64,000 nucleotides of DNA from Flavobacterium hydrophilum (GTDB taxonomy: Bacteria > Bacteroidota > Bacteroidia > Flavobacteriales > Flavobacteriaceae). The notes beneath the pieces were generated by a model. It saw nothing but the letters and a program-made list of their open reading frames with translations. It searched no databases and was not told where the DNA came from. The stretch is from positions 1,116,001 through 1,180,000 of the forward strand of contig NZ_QJHL01000001.1 in the NCBI RefSeq assembly GCF_003202405.1, given 5' to 3'. The translations under genes and the position numbers were made by a program. Positions 17,827-28,285 of the stretch are shown here, one piece after another (positions within the stretch are counted from its first letter, which is position 1; each line of letters begins with the position of its first letter).

Positions 17827-20244
17827 ATGAAAGAAAATATAAAAACGTTATTCATAATTAGTTTACTATTAATTGGAATTTCTAAAAGTTTAGCACAAAA
17901 TAGAGATGTGGAGCGAAAACAACGGTTTAATTCGGATTGGAAATTTGCTTTGGGAGATGTTTCTGAAAGCAGCAACCCCAATTTAGATGACAGCAGTTGG
18001 AGAAAATTAAGTATACCTCACGATTGGAGTATTGAAGGAAAATCAGAAAAAAACAATGTAAGTGCCGGAGATGGCGGTTTTTATCCAATGGGAACCGGCT
18101 GGTACAGAAAAACATTTTCAATTCCTGCAGCATGGGCAGATCAAAAGATTTCAATCTATTTTGAGGGCGTTTACATGAATGCTGAGGTTTTTATTAATGG
18201 TAAATCAATAGGTTTTCAGCCTTATGGTTATACTTCTTTTGAATTTGATCTTACACCTCATTTAAATTTCGGACGGCAAAATACAATTGCCGTTAAAGTT
18301 GATAATTCACAACAAAAAAACTGCAGATGGTACAGCGGCTCTGGTATTTACCGCAATGCATGGCTGATGGTCAAAAACCCGGTTCATGTGAAAAACTGGG
18401 GTATTGCGATTTCTACCTTAGAAGTTAAAAATAACAAGGCTGCAATTCAGGTTAAAACGGTTGTTAAAAACGAAACCTCAATTTCACAAGATTTTTTGCT
18501 TTCAACAGTTATGAAGTTTAAAAAAGATAAAAACCCTGCCATTTCTGAAAGCAAAATTACAGTACTGCCAAATGAAGAAAAAGAAATCACACAAATACTG
18601 ACAGTAGAAAATCCAAAATTATGGACAATTGAAGTACCTAACCTTTATGAAGTGAAATCCGTAGTTAAAACAGCTTCAAAAATATTTGATGTGGTAACAA
18701 CAGATTTTGGAATCCGAACCATAAATTTTAGTGCTGAGAACGGTTTTTTATTAAACGAAAAAAAAATAAAATTAAACGGAGGCTGCGTACATCATGACAA
18801 TGGAGCTTTGGGTGCAGCGGCTTATGACCGTGCTGAGGAGAGAAAAGTAGAGTTATTAAAAAAAGCAGGATTTAATGCTGTCAGAACTTCGCATAATCCG
18901 CCTTCTGAAGCTTTCTTAAATGCCTGCGATCGATTGGGAATACTTGTAATTGATGAAGCTTTTGATGGATGGAGAGAGAAAAAAAACGATTATGATTATG
19001 CTATAATTTTTGATAAATGGTGGAAGCATGATGTAGAATCTATGGTGCTGCGTGACCGAAATCATCCATCTGTAATTATGTGGAGTATTGGCAATGAAAT
19101 TATAGAGAGAACCAAGCCTGAGGCAGTTGAAACAGCAAAAATGTTAGCCAATGCCATTCGAGATATAGACGCTACTCGTCCCGTTACATCGGCAATGACT
19201 ACCTGGGATCAGGGATGGGATATTTTTGATCCTTTGATGGCAGCTCATGATGTTGCCGGTTATAATTATCAGCTGCATCGTGCAGAATCAGACCATGAAA
19301 GAGTACCTTCAAGAATTATTCTACAGACCGAATCGTATCCTAAAGATGCTTTTATCAACTGGAATTTGGTTCAGAAACACAATTATATACTAGGCGATTT
19401 TGTATGGACAGCAATGGATTATTTAGGTGAATCAGGTATTGGCAGTTATGTCTATCCGGGAGAAGCTGACGGAGAACACTGGACTGCTAATTTATACCCC
19501 TGGCATGGTGCATACTGTGGTGATGTGGATTTAATGGGCTGGAGAAAACCAATTTCGCATTACAGAAGTATGCTGTATAATGACAGCGAGAAATTATATA
19601 TTGCTGTTCGTGAACCAAATCCTGAGAGCGGAGCCATTAAATTAACATCCTGGGCTGTTTGGCCAACTTGGGAAAGCTGGACATGGCCGGGTTATGAAGG
19701 CAAAAATATCGAAATCGAAATCTATTCTAAATATCCGAAAGTAAGACTGTATCTGAATGGAAAAAATATCGGTGAGAAAGAAACTTCAAGAGCACAGGAA
19801 TTTAAAGCCACTTTTGCGATTCCATATGCAAGTGGTGAACTAAAAGCGGTTGGTTTAGAAAATGAAAAAGAAGTGGAATCGGTTTCGTTAAAAACAGCCA
19901 ATCAGGCTTCTAAAATTAAATTAACAGCTGATCGTAAAACTATAAAAGCTGATGGTCAGGATTTAGTTTACATAAGCGTTGAAATCACAGATGATAAAGG
20001 TCTTTTGGATCCAAATGCAGGAAATGAACTTACTTTTAGTGTTTCAGGCGCCGGAACAATTGCAGGAGTAGATAATGCCGATTTAAAAGATCCTGATTTG
20101 TATGTTGCGAATTCCCGAAAAGCATGGCATGGGCGTGCTTTGGTAATTATTAAAAGTAATAATAAGTCAGGAGTTATTAATCTTGAAGTAACTTCTCCGG
20201 AATTAAATAAAGGCGTAATTAAAATACAATCTGCCGGAAAATAA
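17827..20244 (+). CDS. GH2 glycoside hydrolase, probable beta-galactosidase
   Basis: 805 residues with a signal peptide (to about residue 24). It has the GH2 jelly-roll sugar-binding domain (about 30-190), an Ig-like domain, a TIM barrel with acid/base Glu424 in WSIGNEI and nucleophile Glu502 in ILQTESYP, and a C-terminal DUF4982/Ig-like region. The family removes terminal beta-linked galactose, glucuronate or mannose; the overall architecture is that of beta-galactosidases. In this locus it could trim beta-1,6-galactan side chains. It begins an operon with GH78 (37-base gap) and DUF2264. Confidence 0.9.
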   Translation: MKENIKTLFIISLLLIGISKSLAQNRDVERKQRFNSDWKFALGDVSESSNPNLDDSSWRKLSIPHDWSIEGKSEKNNVSAGDGGFYPMGTGWYRKTFSIPAAWADQKISIYFEGVYMNAEVFINGKSIGFQPYGYTSFEFDLTPHLNFGRQNTIAVKVDNSQQKNCRWYSGSGIYRNAWLMVKNPVHVKNWGIAISTLEVKNNKAAIQVKTVVKNETSISQDFLLSTVMKFKKDKNPAISESKITVLPNEEKEITQILTVENPKLWTIEVPNLYEVKSVVKTASKIFDVVTTDFGIRTINFSAENGFLLNEKKIKLNGGCVHHDNGALGAAAYDRAEERKVELLKKAGFNAVRTSHNPPSEAFLNACDRLGILVIDEAFDGWREKKNDYDYAIIFDKWWKHDVESMVLRDRNHPSVIMWSIGNEIIERTKPEAVETAKMLANAIRDIDATRPVTSAMTTWDQGWDIFDPLMAAHDVAGYNYQLHRAESDHERVPSRIILQTESYPKDAFINWNLVQKHNYILGDFVWTAMDYLGESGIGSYVYPGEADGEHWTANLYPWHGAYCGDVDLMGWRKPISHYRSMLYNDSEKLYIAVREPNPESGAIKLTSWAVWPTWESWTWPGYEGKNIEIEIYSKYPKVRLYLNGKNIGEKETSRAQEFKATFAIPYASGELKAVGLENEKEVESVSLKTANQASKIKLTADRKTIKADGQDLVYISVEITDDKGLLDPNAGNELTFSVSGAGTIAGVDNADLKDPDLYVANSRKAWHGRALVIIKSNNKSGVINLEVTSPELNKGVIKIQSAGK

Positions 20245-20281
20245 AAAAATTGTAAATAAGACAGTTACAAAATATTAAAAA

Positions 20282-23200
20282 ATGAATCAATTAAAAACAT
20301 TGTTACTTTTAACCGGTATTTTTAGTGTGTCCTTGTTTTCTCAGCAAAAAGAAAATAAGGCATTACTTTTTTCTACTGATATTCAAATTAGTAATCTTAA
20401 GGTAGAAAATACAGTAACTCCTATTGGTCTTGATATATACCAGCCTGTCTTTAGCTGGCAAATGGAAACCGTTCACAAAAACAGAGGTTGTTATCAGAAT
20501 GCTTATCAAATTATTGTAACAAATAATCTGGGCTTAGAAGTTTGGAACACTGGAAAGGTTAAAAGTGGAGCATCCATCAATATAAAATATAAGGGCACAA
20601 ATTTTAAACCCACAACATTATATAATTGGAGGGTAACCGTTTGGGATCAAAAAGAAAAAAAGTACTCCGCAAAATCGTGGTTTGAAACCGGTTTGCTGAA
20701 CTCTAAAATGGTAACGAATATCGATTCAGATAAAGAAACAACCGCCTGGTTCGGAGCAAAATGGATTGGAGGTAGTGTTAATGATATGGTTTTATATTCC
20801 CAATACCTCCCTGTGTTTGTTATCAATAGCACGATTCAGCTGGATAAAAAGCAGCAATCGACAAAAGCATCTTTAATTTATGGTGCTAACGATCAGCGTT
20901 TAATGGGCCGAAATAAAAATCAGTACAAACTCGAAAACAAGAACGGTGAGAGTTATATTCAGCTCGAATTAGATATGGCTTCTTTGAATTCTGAAGGAAA
21001 TGCAAAACTGAATATTTATCGGGTAGGCTATCATCCAAATGATAAAAAAGAAACTCCTTTTAAAAGTTTTTCTATTCCGAATTCGATTATTAATAAAGAA
21101 AACCGGTATAATCTGCATACTATAAGTGTTCAGACTTGTTTGGGAGTTACCAAGATTTATATTGATGGGAATTTAAAAGAAAATCTGGCTGCCGAACTCA
21201 ATTTAAATCCGTTAGGAGCCGGAGGTGATTTTATAGCTTTTCCTGTTGTAGGCGATATTGGTTTTTCAGTACCTAAAGGAGAAAAAGCACAGTTTTCGAA
21301 AATTGAAATTAAAAACTATAGAAGTCCTTCAAATGTGATTTTTTCTGATGAAGGCAATGCTCAAGGTATATTTTCATCATTTAAAGAAGTAACTGTTGAA
21401 AATAATAGCTATGCTGTAACAGGAGCAAATAAAGGAGCTTTTATTTTGGCAAATCCAAGTCAGAATTCCATGCCGATGTTGCGTACCGTATTTGGAATCG
21501 ATTCTCCTAAAATAAGTAAAGCCCGATTGTATGTGACGGCTCGCGGTATTTATGATGTTTATTTGAATGGAAAAAAAATAGGAGACGATTATTTTAATCC
21601 GGGACTAACACAATACAACAAAACCCATTTATACCAAACCTATGATGTAACGGCAAATATCCAGGAAGGAAATAATGTTTTGGGAGCCATTCTTGGAGAA
21701 GGCTGGTGGAGTGGTGGCAGTAGCTATGTTGGAGAAAACTGGAACTTTTTTGGTGATCGTCAATCGATGCTGGCAAAATTGGTAGTTAGTTATGCCGATG
21801 GAAGCGAAAAAATTATAACCAGTAATCCTAAAACATGGACGTATTTTAATGATGGCCCCATAAAATACAGCAGTTTTTTTCAGGGTGAAGTTTATGATGC
21901 ACAAAAAGAGAAATCGATTAAAGGCTGGAGTACACCTTCGTATGATGCTTCTAATTGGCATCAGGCGTCAGCCATAGGAACTGATGGTTTTGTAAGTTTA
22001 GAAGGGACGGCTTATTTACCCAATTTTAATAATTTTTCGGATGCTCAATTGATAGGGCAGCTTGGTACAACTGTTAAGCCAATAAAAGAACTAACAGCTC
22101 AATCAGTTACAGAAGTTCGGCCGGGCGTTTTTGTTTACGATATGGGACAAAACATGGTAGGCGTACCTAAAATCACCCTTAATAATGTAGAAAAAGGAAA
22201 GGAAATTACATTGCGTTATGCCGAAGTTTTATATCCGAATTTACCGGAATACAAAGGCAATGAAGATTTACTGATGCTTGAAAATGTCAGAGCAGCCATG
22301 TCACAGGATCTCTACACAACTAAAGAAGGCAACGAAACTATAGCGCCACGATTTACATTTCACGGCTATCGTTATATAGAAATAACTGGTATGGATAAAC
22401 CCTTACCGTTAACCGATGTTAAAGGAACAGTATTAAGTTCGATACATGAATTATCTTCGCATTATCAAACCTCAAATCCTTTGGTAAATAAGTTGTGGGA
22501 AAATATTACCTGGTCAACTTATGGCAATTTTCTGTCAATACCAACTGATTGCCCTCAGCGTAACGAACGTTTGGGGTGGAGTGGGGATATTTCGGTTTTT
22601 TCCAGAACCGCAGTTCATTTAGCAGATGTGAAACAATTTCTGAAAAGACATATGCTGGCGATGCGGGATATTCAACGACAAGATGGACGTTTTCCTGATG
22701 TGGCTCCAATAGGCGTAGGGTTTGGAGAAACTTTATGGGGGAGTGCGGGAATTACCGTTGTCTGGGAAAATTATCTGCAATATGGAGATCTCAGTTTGCT
22801 GGAAGAGCATTATGAGGCTATGAAAAAGTACGCCAATTATCTGATAGCCGATATTGATAAGCAAACAGGTGTTTTAAAAGAAAAAGAAAGAAATACGTGG
22901 GGTTCTTTAGGAGACTGGCTGAGTTTAGAAGATTCTAAAAACGAAAAAACACTATTTTGGGAAGCCTACTTTATTTATGATTTGGAAATTATGTCTAAAG
23001 TGGCAGCTCTATTAGATAAGAAGAAAGATCAGGAACATTTTTCAGAGTATTACAAGCACCGAAAAGATTTTTTCAATAAAACTTACTTTGATAAAACAAG
23101 AGGAAAAACCTCATTTAGGGGTAAAGTTATAGATACCCAAACTTCTTATGTGCTGCCTTTTGCCTTTAATGTTTTGGATAAAGAGAATTCAGATTTGGCT

Positions 23201-23866
23201 ATAAAACAGTTTGTAGCTTCCATACAAAGAGAAAACAAAACAGATCAGGGTGTTGTTTGTCCGCCCTATTCCTTAATGACTGGATTTATTGGAACTGCAT
23301 GGGTCAATAAAACGCTTTCGGATAATGGGTATTCTGATGTAGCCTATCAATTATTACAAAACAAATCTTATTCTTCGTGGTTGTATCCTGTCACCCAAGG
23401 AGCTACTACTATTTGGGAACGATTAAATTCGTATACACATAAAAACGGATTTGGAGGAAACAACCGCATGAATTCTTTTAATCATTACGCTTTTGGCGCG
23501 GTAGGAGCATGGATGTATAATTATTCGTTAGGGATTGTAAGAGATGATAATTCACCCGGATTTAAACATTTTGTGTTACAGCCAGAACCTGATACTACCG
23601 GACAAATGACTTTTGCAAATGGCTATTACGATTCGATGTACGGACGTATTGAAAGCAGTTGGGAAACAAAAAACGGTAAATATGAGTTCCGCTTTGTTGT
23701 ACCTGCCAATACAAACGCAACACTTTACCTGCCAGCTTTAAAACAAAATGATGTAAAGATAAATGGCGATAAAAACGGAATCAAATTTTTGAAGATAGAA
23801 AATAATAAGGCTGTTTTTGAAATAGAATCCGGAGAATATATGTTCGAAACAGTTATCAGGAATTAA
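20282..23866 (+). CDS. GH78 alpha-L-rhamnosidase
   Basis: 1194 residues with a signal peptide ending near LFSQQ. It has the Bac_rhamnosid N-terminal domain, a long inserted beta-rich segment (about residues 150-360, laminin/ConA-like in character), the second N-terminal domain (ARGIYDVYLNGKKIGDDYFNPG), the six-hairpin catalytic barrel with DCPQRNERLGWSGD (probable general acid Glu762) and a C-terminal beta domain. It removes terminal alpha-L-rhamnose, as found on rhamnogalacturonan and as caps on arabinogalactan-protein side chains. It is flanked by GH2 and DUF2264 genes with gaps of 37 and 28 bases. Confidence 0.95.
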   Translation: MNQLKTLLLLTGIFSVSLFSQQKENKALLFSTDIQISNLKVENTVTPIGLDIYQPVFSWQMETVHKNRGCYQNAYQIIVTNNLGLEVWNTGKVKSGASINIKYKGTNFKPTTLYNWRVTVWDQKEKKYSAKSWFETGLLNSKMVTNIDSDKETTAWFGAKWIGGSVNDMVLYSQYLPVFVINSTIQLDKKQQSTKASLIYGANDQRLMGRNKNQYKLENKNGESYIQLELDMASLNSEGNAKLNIYRVGYHPNDKKETPFKSFSIPNSIINKENRYNLHTISVQTCLGVTKIYIDGNLKENLAAELNLNPLGAGGDFIAFPVVGDIGFSVPKGEKAQFSKIEIKNYRSPSNVIFSDEGNAQGIFSSFKEVTVENNSYAVTGANKGAFILANPSQNSMPMLRTVFGIDSPKISKARLYVTARGIYDVYLNGKKIGDDYFNPGLTQYNKTHLYQTYDVTANIQEGNNVLGAILGEGWWSGGSSYVGENWNFFGDRQSMLAKLVVSYADGSEKIITSNPKTWTYFNDGPIKYSSFFQGEVYDAQKEKSIKGWSTPSYDASNWHQASAIGTDGFVSLEGTAYLPNFNNFSDAQLIGQLGTTVKPIKELTAQSVTEVRPGVFVYDMGQNMVGVPKITLNNVEKGKEITLRYAEVLYPNLPEYKGNEDLLMLENVRAAMSQDLYTTKEGNETIAPRFTFHGYRYIEITGMDKPLPLTDVKGTVLSSIHELSSHYQTSNPLVNKLWENITWSTYGNFLSIPTDCPQRNERLGWSGDISVFSRTAVHLADVKQFLKRHMLAMRDIQRQDGRFPDVAPIGVGFGETLWGSAGITVVWENYLQYGDLSLLEEHYEAMKKYANYLIADIDKQTGVLKEKERNTWGSLGDWLSLEDSKNEKTLFWEAYFIYDLEIMSKVAALLDKKKDQEHFSEYYKHRKDFFNKTYFDKTRGKTSFRGKVIDTQTSYVLPFAFNVLDKENSDLAIKQFVASIQRENKTDQGVVCPPYSLMTGFIGTAWVNKTLSDNGYSDVAYQLLQNKSYSSWLYPVTQGATTIWERLNSYTHKNGFGGNNRMNSFNHYAFGAVGAWMYNYSLGIVRDDNSPGFKHFVLQPEPDTTGQMTFANGYYDSMYGRIESSWETKNGKYEFRFVVPANTNATLYLPALKQNDVKINGDKNGIKFLKIENNKAVFEIESGEYMFETVIRN

Positions 23867-23894
23867 ACAGGCAAGATTGCAAAATCCTTAAAAG

Positions 23895-25907
23895 ATGAAT
23901 AAATTTAAAATATTGTTTTTAGTGACTATTTGTAGTGTTTCTTTATTTGCACAGCATAAAGAAAATACGGCAAATATTTTTGAGATACAAAATCCAGATT
24001 ATAAAATTAGTCCTTATACAGGAATGACAAAACAGCATTGGAAAGATGCGGGTCTTTATTTGTTGGAAGGAGCTTTTAGCTATATTCATAAACTGGATGA
24101 TCCAATGCAATTTCCAAAGCAGGAGGGAAAAAGTTATCCATCAAATCCAAATCAGGTTCCAACAGAAAAACTCGAAGGGCTTTGCAGAACCTTATTTATT
24201 GCTTCGCCTTTGTTAAAGGAAAATCCGGATTTAATCATCAATAATATAAAAGTAGCAGATTATTATCGTTATCAGATAAGCAAATTAACAGATCCGAATA
24301 GCACGACTTATATTGAACACCGTGCTAAAAACGGAGGGCCAAGTCAAAAATTGGTTGAATTTGGCGCTTTAGCACTTTCTCTTCTGACTAATCCTGAAGT
24401 TTTATGGAAACCGCTTCCGCAAAATCAAAAAGACAATCTAGCTAAAATAATGCTTAGTTACGGTGACGGGCCAACGGTAGATTCCAACTGGAAATTTTTC
24501 AACATTTTTGTGCTGAGTTTTTTTAAAGAACAAGGCTATACTGTTAATGAAAAATTGTTGGTCGAATATTTAGAAAAATCACTAAAACATTACCGGGGTA
24601 ATGGCTGGTACAATGATAGTCCGGCTTTTGATTATTACAGCATGTGGGCTTTTCAGATGTATGGAAATATTTGGGCAGAGTTTTTTGGGAAGAAACATTA
24701 TCCTGAAATTGCGGCTAAGTTTGCATCAAATTTTAGTGATTTAAAATACAACTATCCTTTTTTGTTTAGCAGAGATGGCGAAATGATTATGTGGGGAAGG
24801 AGCATCAGTTACAGAACCGGCGCTGTAGTTCCTTTTCCACTGATGGGATTTCATAATGATCCCAACATCAATTATGGCTGGATGCGCAGAATTTCATCTG
24901 GCGTAATGAAACAATTTTTGACACATCCGGATTTTATTAAAGACAAGGTGCCAACACTCGGTTTTTATGGCGAATTTGAACCAGCCGTACAAAATTACAG
25001 CTGTCGCGGAAGTGTGTACTGGATGGGGAAAATCTTTTTAGGTTTACTGGTTCCGGATAATAATCCTTTTTGGAATGCCAAAGAAAACAATGGCGACTGG
25101 GATACAAAGTTTAAAAAAGATGAAGTTTACAATAAATATCAGGGAGATTCGCAAATCCTGATTACAGATTATCCTAATATTGGCGCTTCAGAAGTTAGGG
25201 CCTGGTGTAATGAAAAAGTAAAAAACGACTGGCAGAAGTTCAGATCGACAGAAAATTATAACAGGTTGTCTTATAACAGTGCTTTTCCATGGCAGGCTGA
25301 TGGTGAAAAGGGAGAAGTAGCGATGAATTATGTCATTAAAAATAAAGACGATAAATGGGAAGCCTTCAGACTATTCACTTTCAAAAAGTTTGAAAACGAT
25401 ATTTATTACAGGGATGTAGTTTTGGAAACTGATGAAAATATCCGTTTTAATTTGGCTGATATTCCTTTACCAAACGGAATTTTAAGAGTAGATAAAAACA
25501 ATAGCGATAAACCTGTTTCGATGCGTTTAGGGCATTATGCCTTACCAAAATTAGACAAGGAAATTGTTGTCACTAAAAAGAAATTAGTAGGATATGATGT
25601 TACCATAATCGATAACGGAAAATATCAGCTGGCTATGATTCCGCTTTTAGGATGGGAGAAAACAGAAGTGGTAAATGCAAAAGAACTACATCCGGAAAGT
25701 AGTGAAAGTGCTGTGATTAATTGCACAAGTGATTCCAAATCAACTCAGCCAAATGTGTATGCAACTTTAATGCTTTGGAAAAAATCAGGAGAAAAGTGGT
25801 CAAAAAAAGAGTTGGTCCCAGTAAAAACTCTTTCTCAGAATAATGATATAATTACGATTCAATTCCAAAACGGAACAAGAAAAATAGTTGATTTTAGTAA
25901 AAACTAG
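23895..25907 (+). CDS. DUF2264 domain protein (long form)
   Basis: 670 residues with a signal peptide ending near LFAQ. The N-terminal (about 55-400) domain is DUF2264-type and the C-terminal 250 residues form a beta-rich domain, the full two-domain layout of the family. The protein at 2420 lacks this C-terminal domain. Signature stretches include KLVEFGALALSLL, DSNWKFFNIFVLSF and WGRSISYRTGAVVPF. As for the shorter paralogue, a GH154-like beta-glucuronidase role is possible but unverified. It is the last gene of the GH2-GH78 operon. Confidence 0.85.
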   Translation: MNKFKILFLVTICSVSLFAQHKENTANIFEIQNPDYKISPYTGMTKQHWKDAGLYLLEGAFSYIHKLDDPMQFPKQEGKSYPSNPNQVPTEKLEGLCRTLFIASPLLKENPDLIINNIKVADYYRYQISKLTDPNSTTYIEHRAKNGGPSQKLVEFGALALSLLTNPEVLWKPLPQNQKDNLAKIMLSYGDGPTVDSNWKFFNIFVLSFFKEQGYTVNEKLLVEYLEKSLKHYRGNGWYNDSPAFDYYSMWAFQMYGNIWAEFFGKKHYPEIAAKFASNFSDLKYNYPFLFSRDGEMIMWGRSISYRTGAVVPFPLMGFHNDPNINYGWMRRISSGVMKQFLTHPDFIKDKVPTLGFYGEFEPAVQNYSCRGSVYWMGKIFLGLLVPDNNPFWNAKENNGDWDTKFKKDEVYNKYQGDSQILITDYPNIGASEVRAWCNEKVKNDWQKFRSTENYNRLSYNSAFPWQADGEKGEVAMNYVIKNKDDKWEAFRLFTFKKFENDIYYRDVVLETDENIRFNLADIPLPNGILRVDKNNSDKPVSMRLGHYALPKLDKEIVVTKKKLVGYDVTIIDNGKYQLAMIPLLGWEKTEVVNAKELHPESSESAVINCTSDSKSTQPNVYATLMLWKKSGEKWSKKELVPVKTLSQNNDIITIQFQNGTRKIVDFSKN

Positions 25908-26248
25908 TTTAGGAGATTAGAAAATCTAATTGTTACAGATTATAGATGCTTTTAAAATAAAATAGTATTTACAAATATTTCATTTTAATAATTTTGAAAG
26001 TGAAATTATTAACTGTGATACATTTACATTCGATTTTTTTATTGGTTATACGGTTAAGGTATTCAAAATAAAAAAGTATTGGTTAACCAATTGGTTTGCC
26101 AATACTTTTTATCACTAACCTGCTAAGACATAAATCTTATATAATAATTGTTTAATAAAAAAGGCATTTTTATTTGTTTTTGCTAAATCGTTTTAGTATG
26201 TTTATTTAAGAAATTTGACTAATAACCTAAAACTAAAAAAAAAACATA
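25908..26248. other. Spacer before the GH97 gene
   Basis: 341 AT-rich bases without a gene. Its only marked element is the long palindrome at 26071-26110. No exact TAnnTTTG element was found; T-rich stretches near 26165-26215 may hold a weak promoter. Confidence 0.6.
26071..26110. promoter_or_regulatory. 40-bp composite palindrome, terminator or operator
   Basis: A perfect 12-bp outer stem (AAAAAGTATTGG with CCAATACTTTTT) encloses two overlapping palindromes, TTGGTTAACCAA and AACCAATTGGTT. The A-run and T-run at the ends would make a bidirectional terminator. The nested TTGGTT repeats could also be sites for a dimeric repressor. Confidence 0.7.
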
Positions 26249-28198
26249 ATGAAATACTACCATTTTTTACTCCTAATGCTTTTTTCCGTAAGCACATTTG
26301 CGCAAAAAGAAGCATTGTCTTCTCCAGACGGAAATTTAAAACTTCAGATTAATCTAAAAGACAGTATTACCTATTCTGTTTTTTTAGGCAATGAGACAAT
26401 TTTTGAGAACAATAGTTTGAGTTTAGTATTAAAAGACCGTGTTTTAGGAAAACAGCCTAAACTAAAAGGAAAAAAAACCGAACAGATTAATAGCAAAGAT
26501 AAGCCGTTTGTTCCGCTAAAGTTCAGTACTGTAACCAATCATTGCAATGTTTTGACACTTAACTTTAAAGGGGATTATAGTTTGCAGTTCCGTGCTTATA
26601 ACAATGGAATTGCTTACCGTTTTATTACCGGTTTAAAACAAGCTGATATCGAAATCTATGATGAAAAATTTATACTAAATACTCCTTCAAATTTTACAGC
26701 ACACTTGCAACAGGTTGGCAATTTTAAAACTTCGTATGAAGATGCATATTCTAAATTGAAAACGCAGGACTTTAATGCGAATACTAAAATGGCAACACTT
26801 CCGGCATTGTTGAATACCGCACAGGATCATAAAATATTAATTTCTGAATCAGATCTTACGGATTATCCTGCAATGTTTTTAAAAGGAATTGCTCCAAATA
26901 AAATGAAAGGCGTTTTTCCGAAAGCGCCATTAACCTTTGAAGATGAAGGAGACAGGAGTGTGAAAATTACTTCTCAGGCAGACTATATTGCAAAAACATC
27001 CGGTAAAAGAAATTTTCCATGGCGCTATTTTGTAATTACCAAAGAAGATAAGGAACTCCTGGTAAACACGATGACTTATAATTTAGCAGAGTCTAATAAA
27101 ATAAAAGATCCTTCGTGGATCAAACCAGGGCAGGTGAGCTGGGAATGGTGGAACGGTGCAGCGCCTTATCATGTTGATTTTGAGTCAGGTTATAATGAAG
27201 AAACTTATAAATATTTCATTGATTTTGCTTCTACATTTGGAATCCCGTATATCGTTATGGATGAAGGATGGGCAAAATCTACTACAGATCCTTTTACTCC
27301 AAATCCTGATATTGATCTTTTTAAACTGATTGAATACGGTAAAAAGAAGAATGTAAAAATTGTTCTTTGGCTTACCTGGCTTACGGTTGAGCATCATTTT
27401 GATTTGTTCAAAACTTTTAGCGACTGGGGAATCGCCGGAGTAAAAATCGATTTTATGGACCGCAGTGATCAATGGATGGTAAATTATTATGAGCGTGTTG
27501 TAAAAGAAGCTGCGAAGTACAAAATGTTCGTGGATTTTCATGGTTCTTTTAAACCTGCAGGCTTAGAATATGCCTATCCAAATCTTCTGTCTTATGAAGG
27601 AGTAAGAGGACTGGAACAAATGGGTGGCTGTACAGTAGATAACAGTTTATTTTTGCCATTTATCAGAAATGCTGTAGGACCTATGGATTTTACACCGGGA
27701 GCAATGATCAATATGCAGCCTGAAATATACCATAGCGACAGACCTAATTCTGCTGCTAAAGGGACCAGGGCATTTCAAATGGCACTCTATGTAGCTTTTG
27801 AAAGCGGATTGCAAATGCTTGCAGATAATCCTACCAATTACTATCAAAATAAAGAATGTACCGAGTTTATTACCAAAGTGCCAACAACCTGGGATGAAAC
27901 GATAGCACTGGATGCTAAAGCCGGAGAATATCTTATTGTCGCAAAAAGAAAGGGTGATGAATGGTTTATTGGAGCTATTACTAATGGAAGTGAGCAAAAA
28001 AGAGAATTTAAAATCAATCTTGACTTTTTAGCTAAAAATGCAAACTATGATATGATCTCTTTTCAGGACGGAATTAACGCCGGAAGACAGGCAATGGACT
28101 ATAAAAAACAAGAGAGACAAGTAAATCATGATCAGGTAATCATCTTTACAATGGTAAGAAATGGGGGCTGGGCTGCGAGAATTACACCTAAAAAATAG
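26249..28198 (+). CDS. GH97 glycoside hydrolase, probable retaining alpha-galactosidase type
   Basis: 649 residues with a signal peptide ending at TFAQ. It has the GH97 N-terminal beta-sandwich (opening LSSPDGNLKLQI), a TIM barrel (about 280-540) and a small C-terminal domain. Asp401 in VKIDFMDRSDQ stands where retaining GH97 enzymes carry the nucleophile; the inverting SusB-type alpha-glucosidases use a Glu elsewhere, so alpha-galactosidase or a related retaining activity is more likely. PGQVSWEWWNG and MDEGWAKST are typical family blocks. It has its own spacer on each side and is probably transcribed alone. Its link to locus 1 is positional only. Confidence 0.9.
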   Translation: MKYYHFLLLMLFSVSTFAQKEALSSPDGNLKLQINLKDSITYSVFLGNETIFENNSLSLVLKDRVLGKQPKLKGKKTEQINSKDKPFVPLKFSTVTNHCNVLTLNFKGDYSLQFRAYNNGIAYRFITGLKQADIEIYDEKFILNTPSNFTAHLQQVGNFKTSYEDAYSKLKTQDFNANTKMATLPALLNTAQDHKILISESDLTDYPAMFLKGIAPNKMKGVFPKAPLTFEDEGDRSVKITSQADYIAKTSGKRNFPWRYFVITKEDKELLVNTMTYNLAESNKIKDPSWIKPGQVSWEWWNGAAPYHVDFESGYNEETYKYFIDFASTFGIPYIVMDEGWAKSTTDPFTPNPDIDLFKLIEYGKKKNVKIVLWLTWLTVEHHFDLFKTFSDWGIAGVKIDFMDRSDQWMVNYYERVVKEAAKYKMFVDFHGSFKPAGLEYAYPNLLSYEGVRGLEQMGGCTVDNSLFLPFIRNAVGPMDFTPGAMINMQPEIYHSDRPNSAAKGTRAFQMALYVAFESGLQMLADNPTNYYQNKECTEFITKVPTTWDETIALDAKAGEYLIVAKRKGDEWFIGAITNGSEQKREFKINLDFLAKNANYDMISFQDGINAGRQAMDYKKQERQVNHDQVIIFTMVRNGGWAARITPKK

Positions 28199-28251
28199 GA
28201 TCTAATATTCATTAGAAAAAATCAGATATCGGAATACTAATTCATAAATTG

Positions 28252-28259
28252 TATATTTG
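28252..28259 (+). promoter_or_regulatory. Candidate -7 element of the flavin oxidoreductase gene
   Basis: TATATTTG matches TAnnTTTG exactly and lies 26 bases before the start codon. No clear -33 TTTG is seen. Confidence 0.45.
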
Positions 28260-28285
28260 GAATTATAAATAAAAAAAAGCTGTCA

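Noticed and set aside
27185..27997. Two antisense frames above 110 codons within the GH97 gene
   Set aside because: They overlap a well-supported enzyme over its catalytic region and match no recognisable family.
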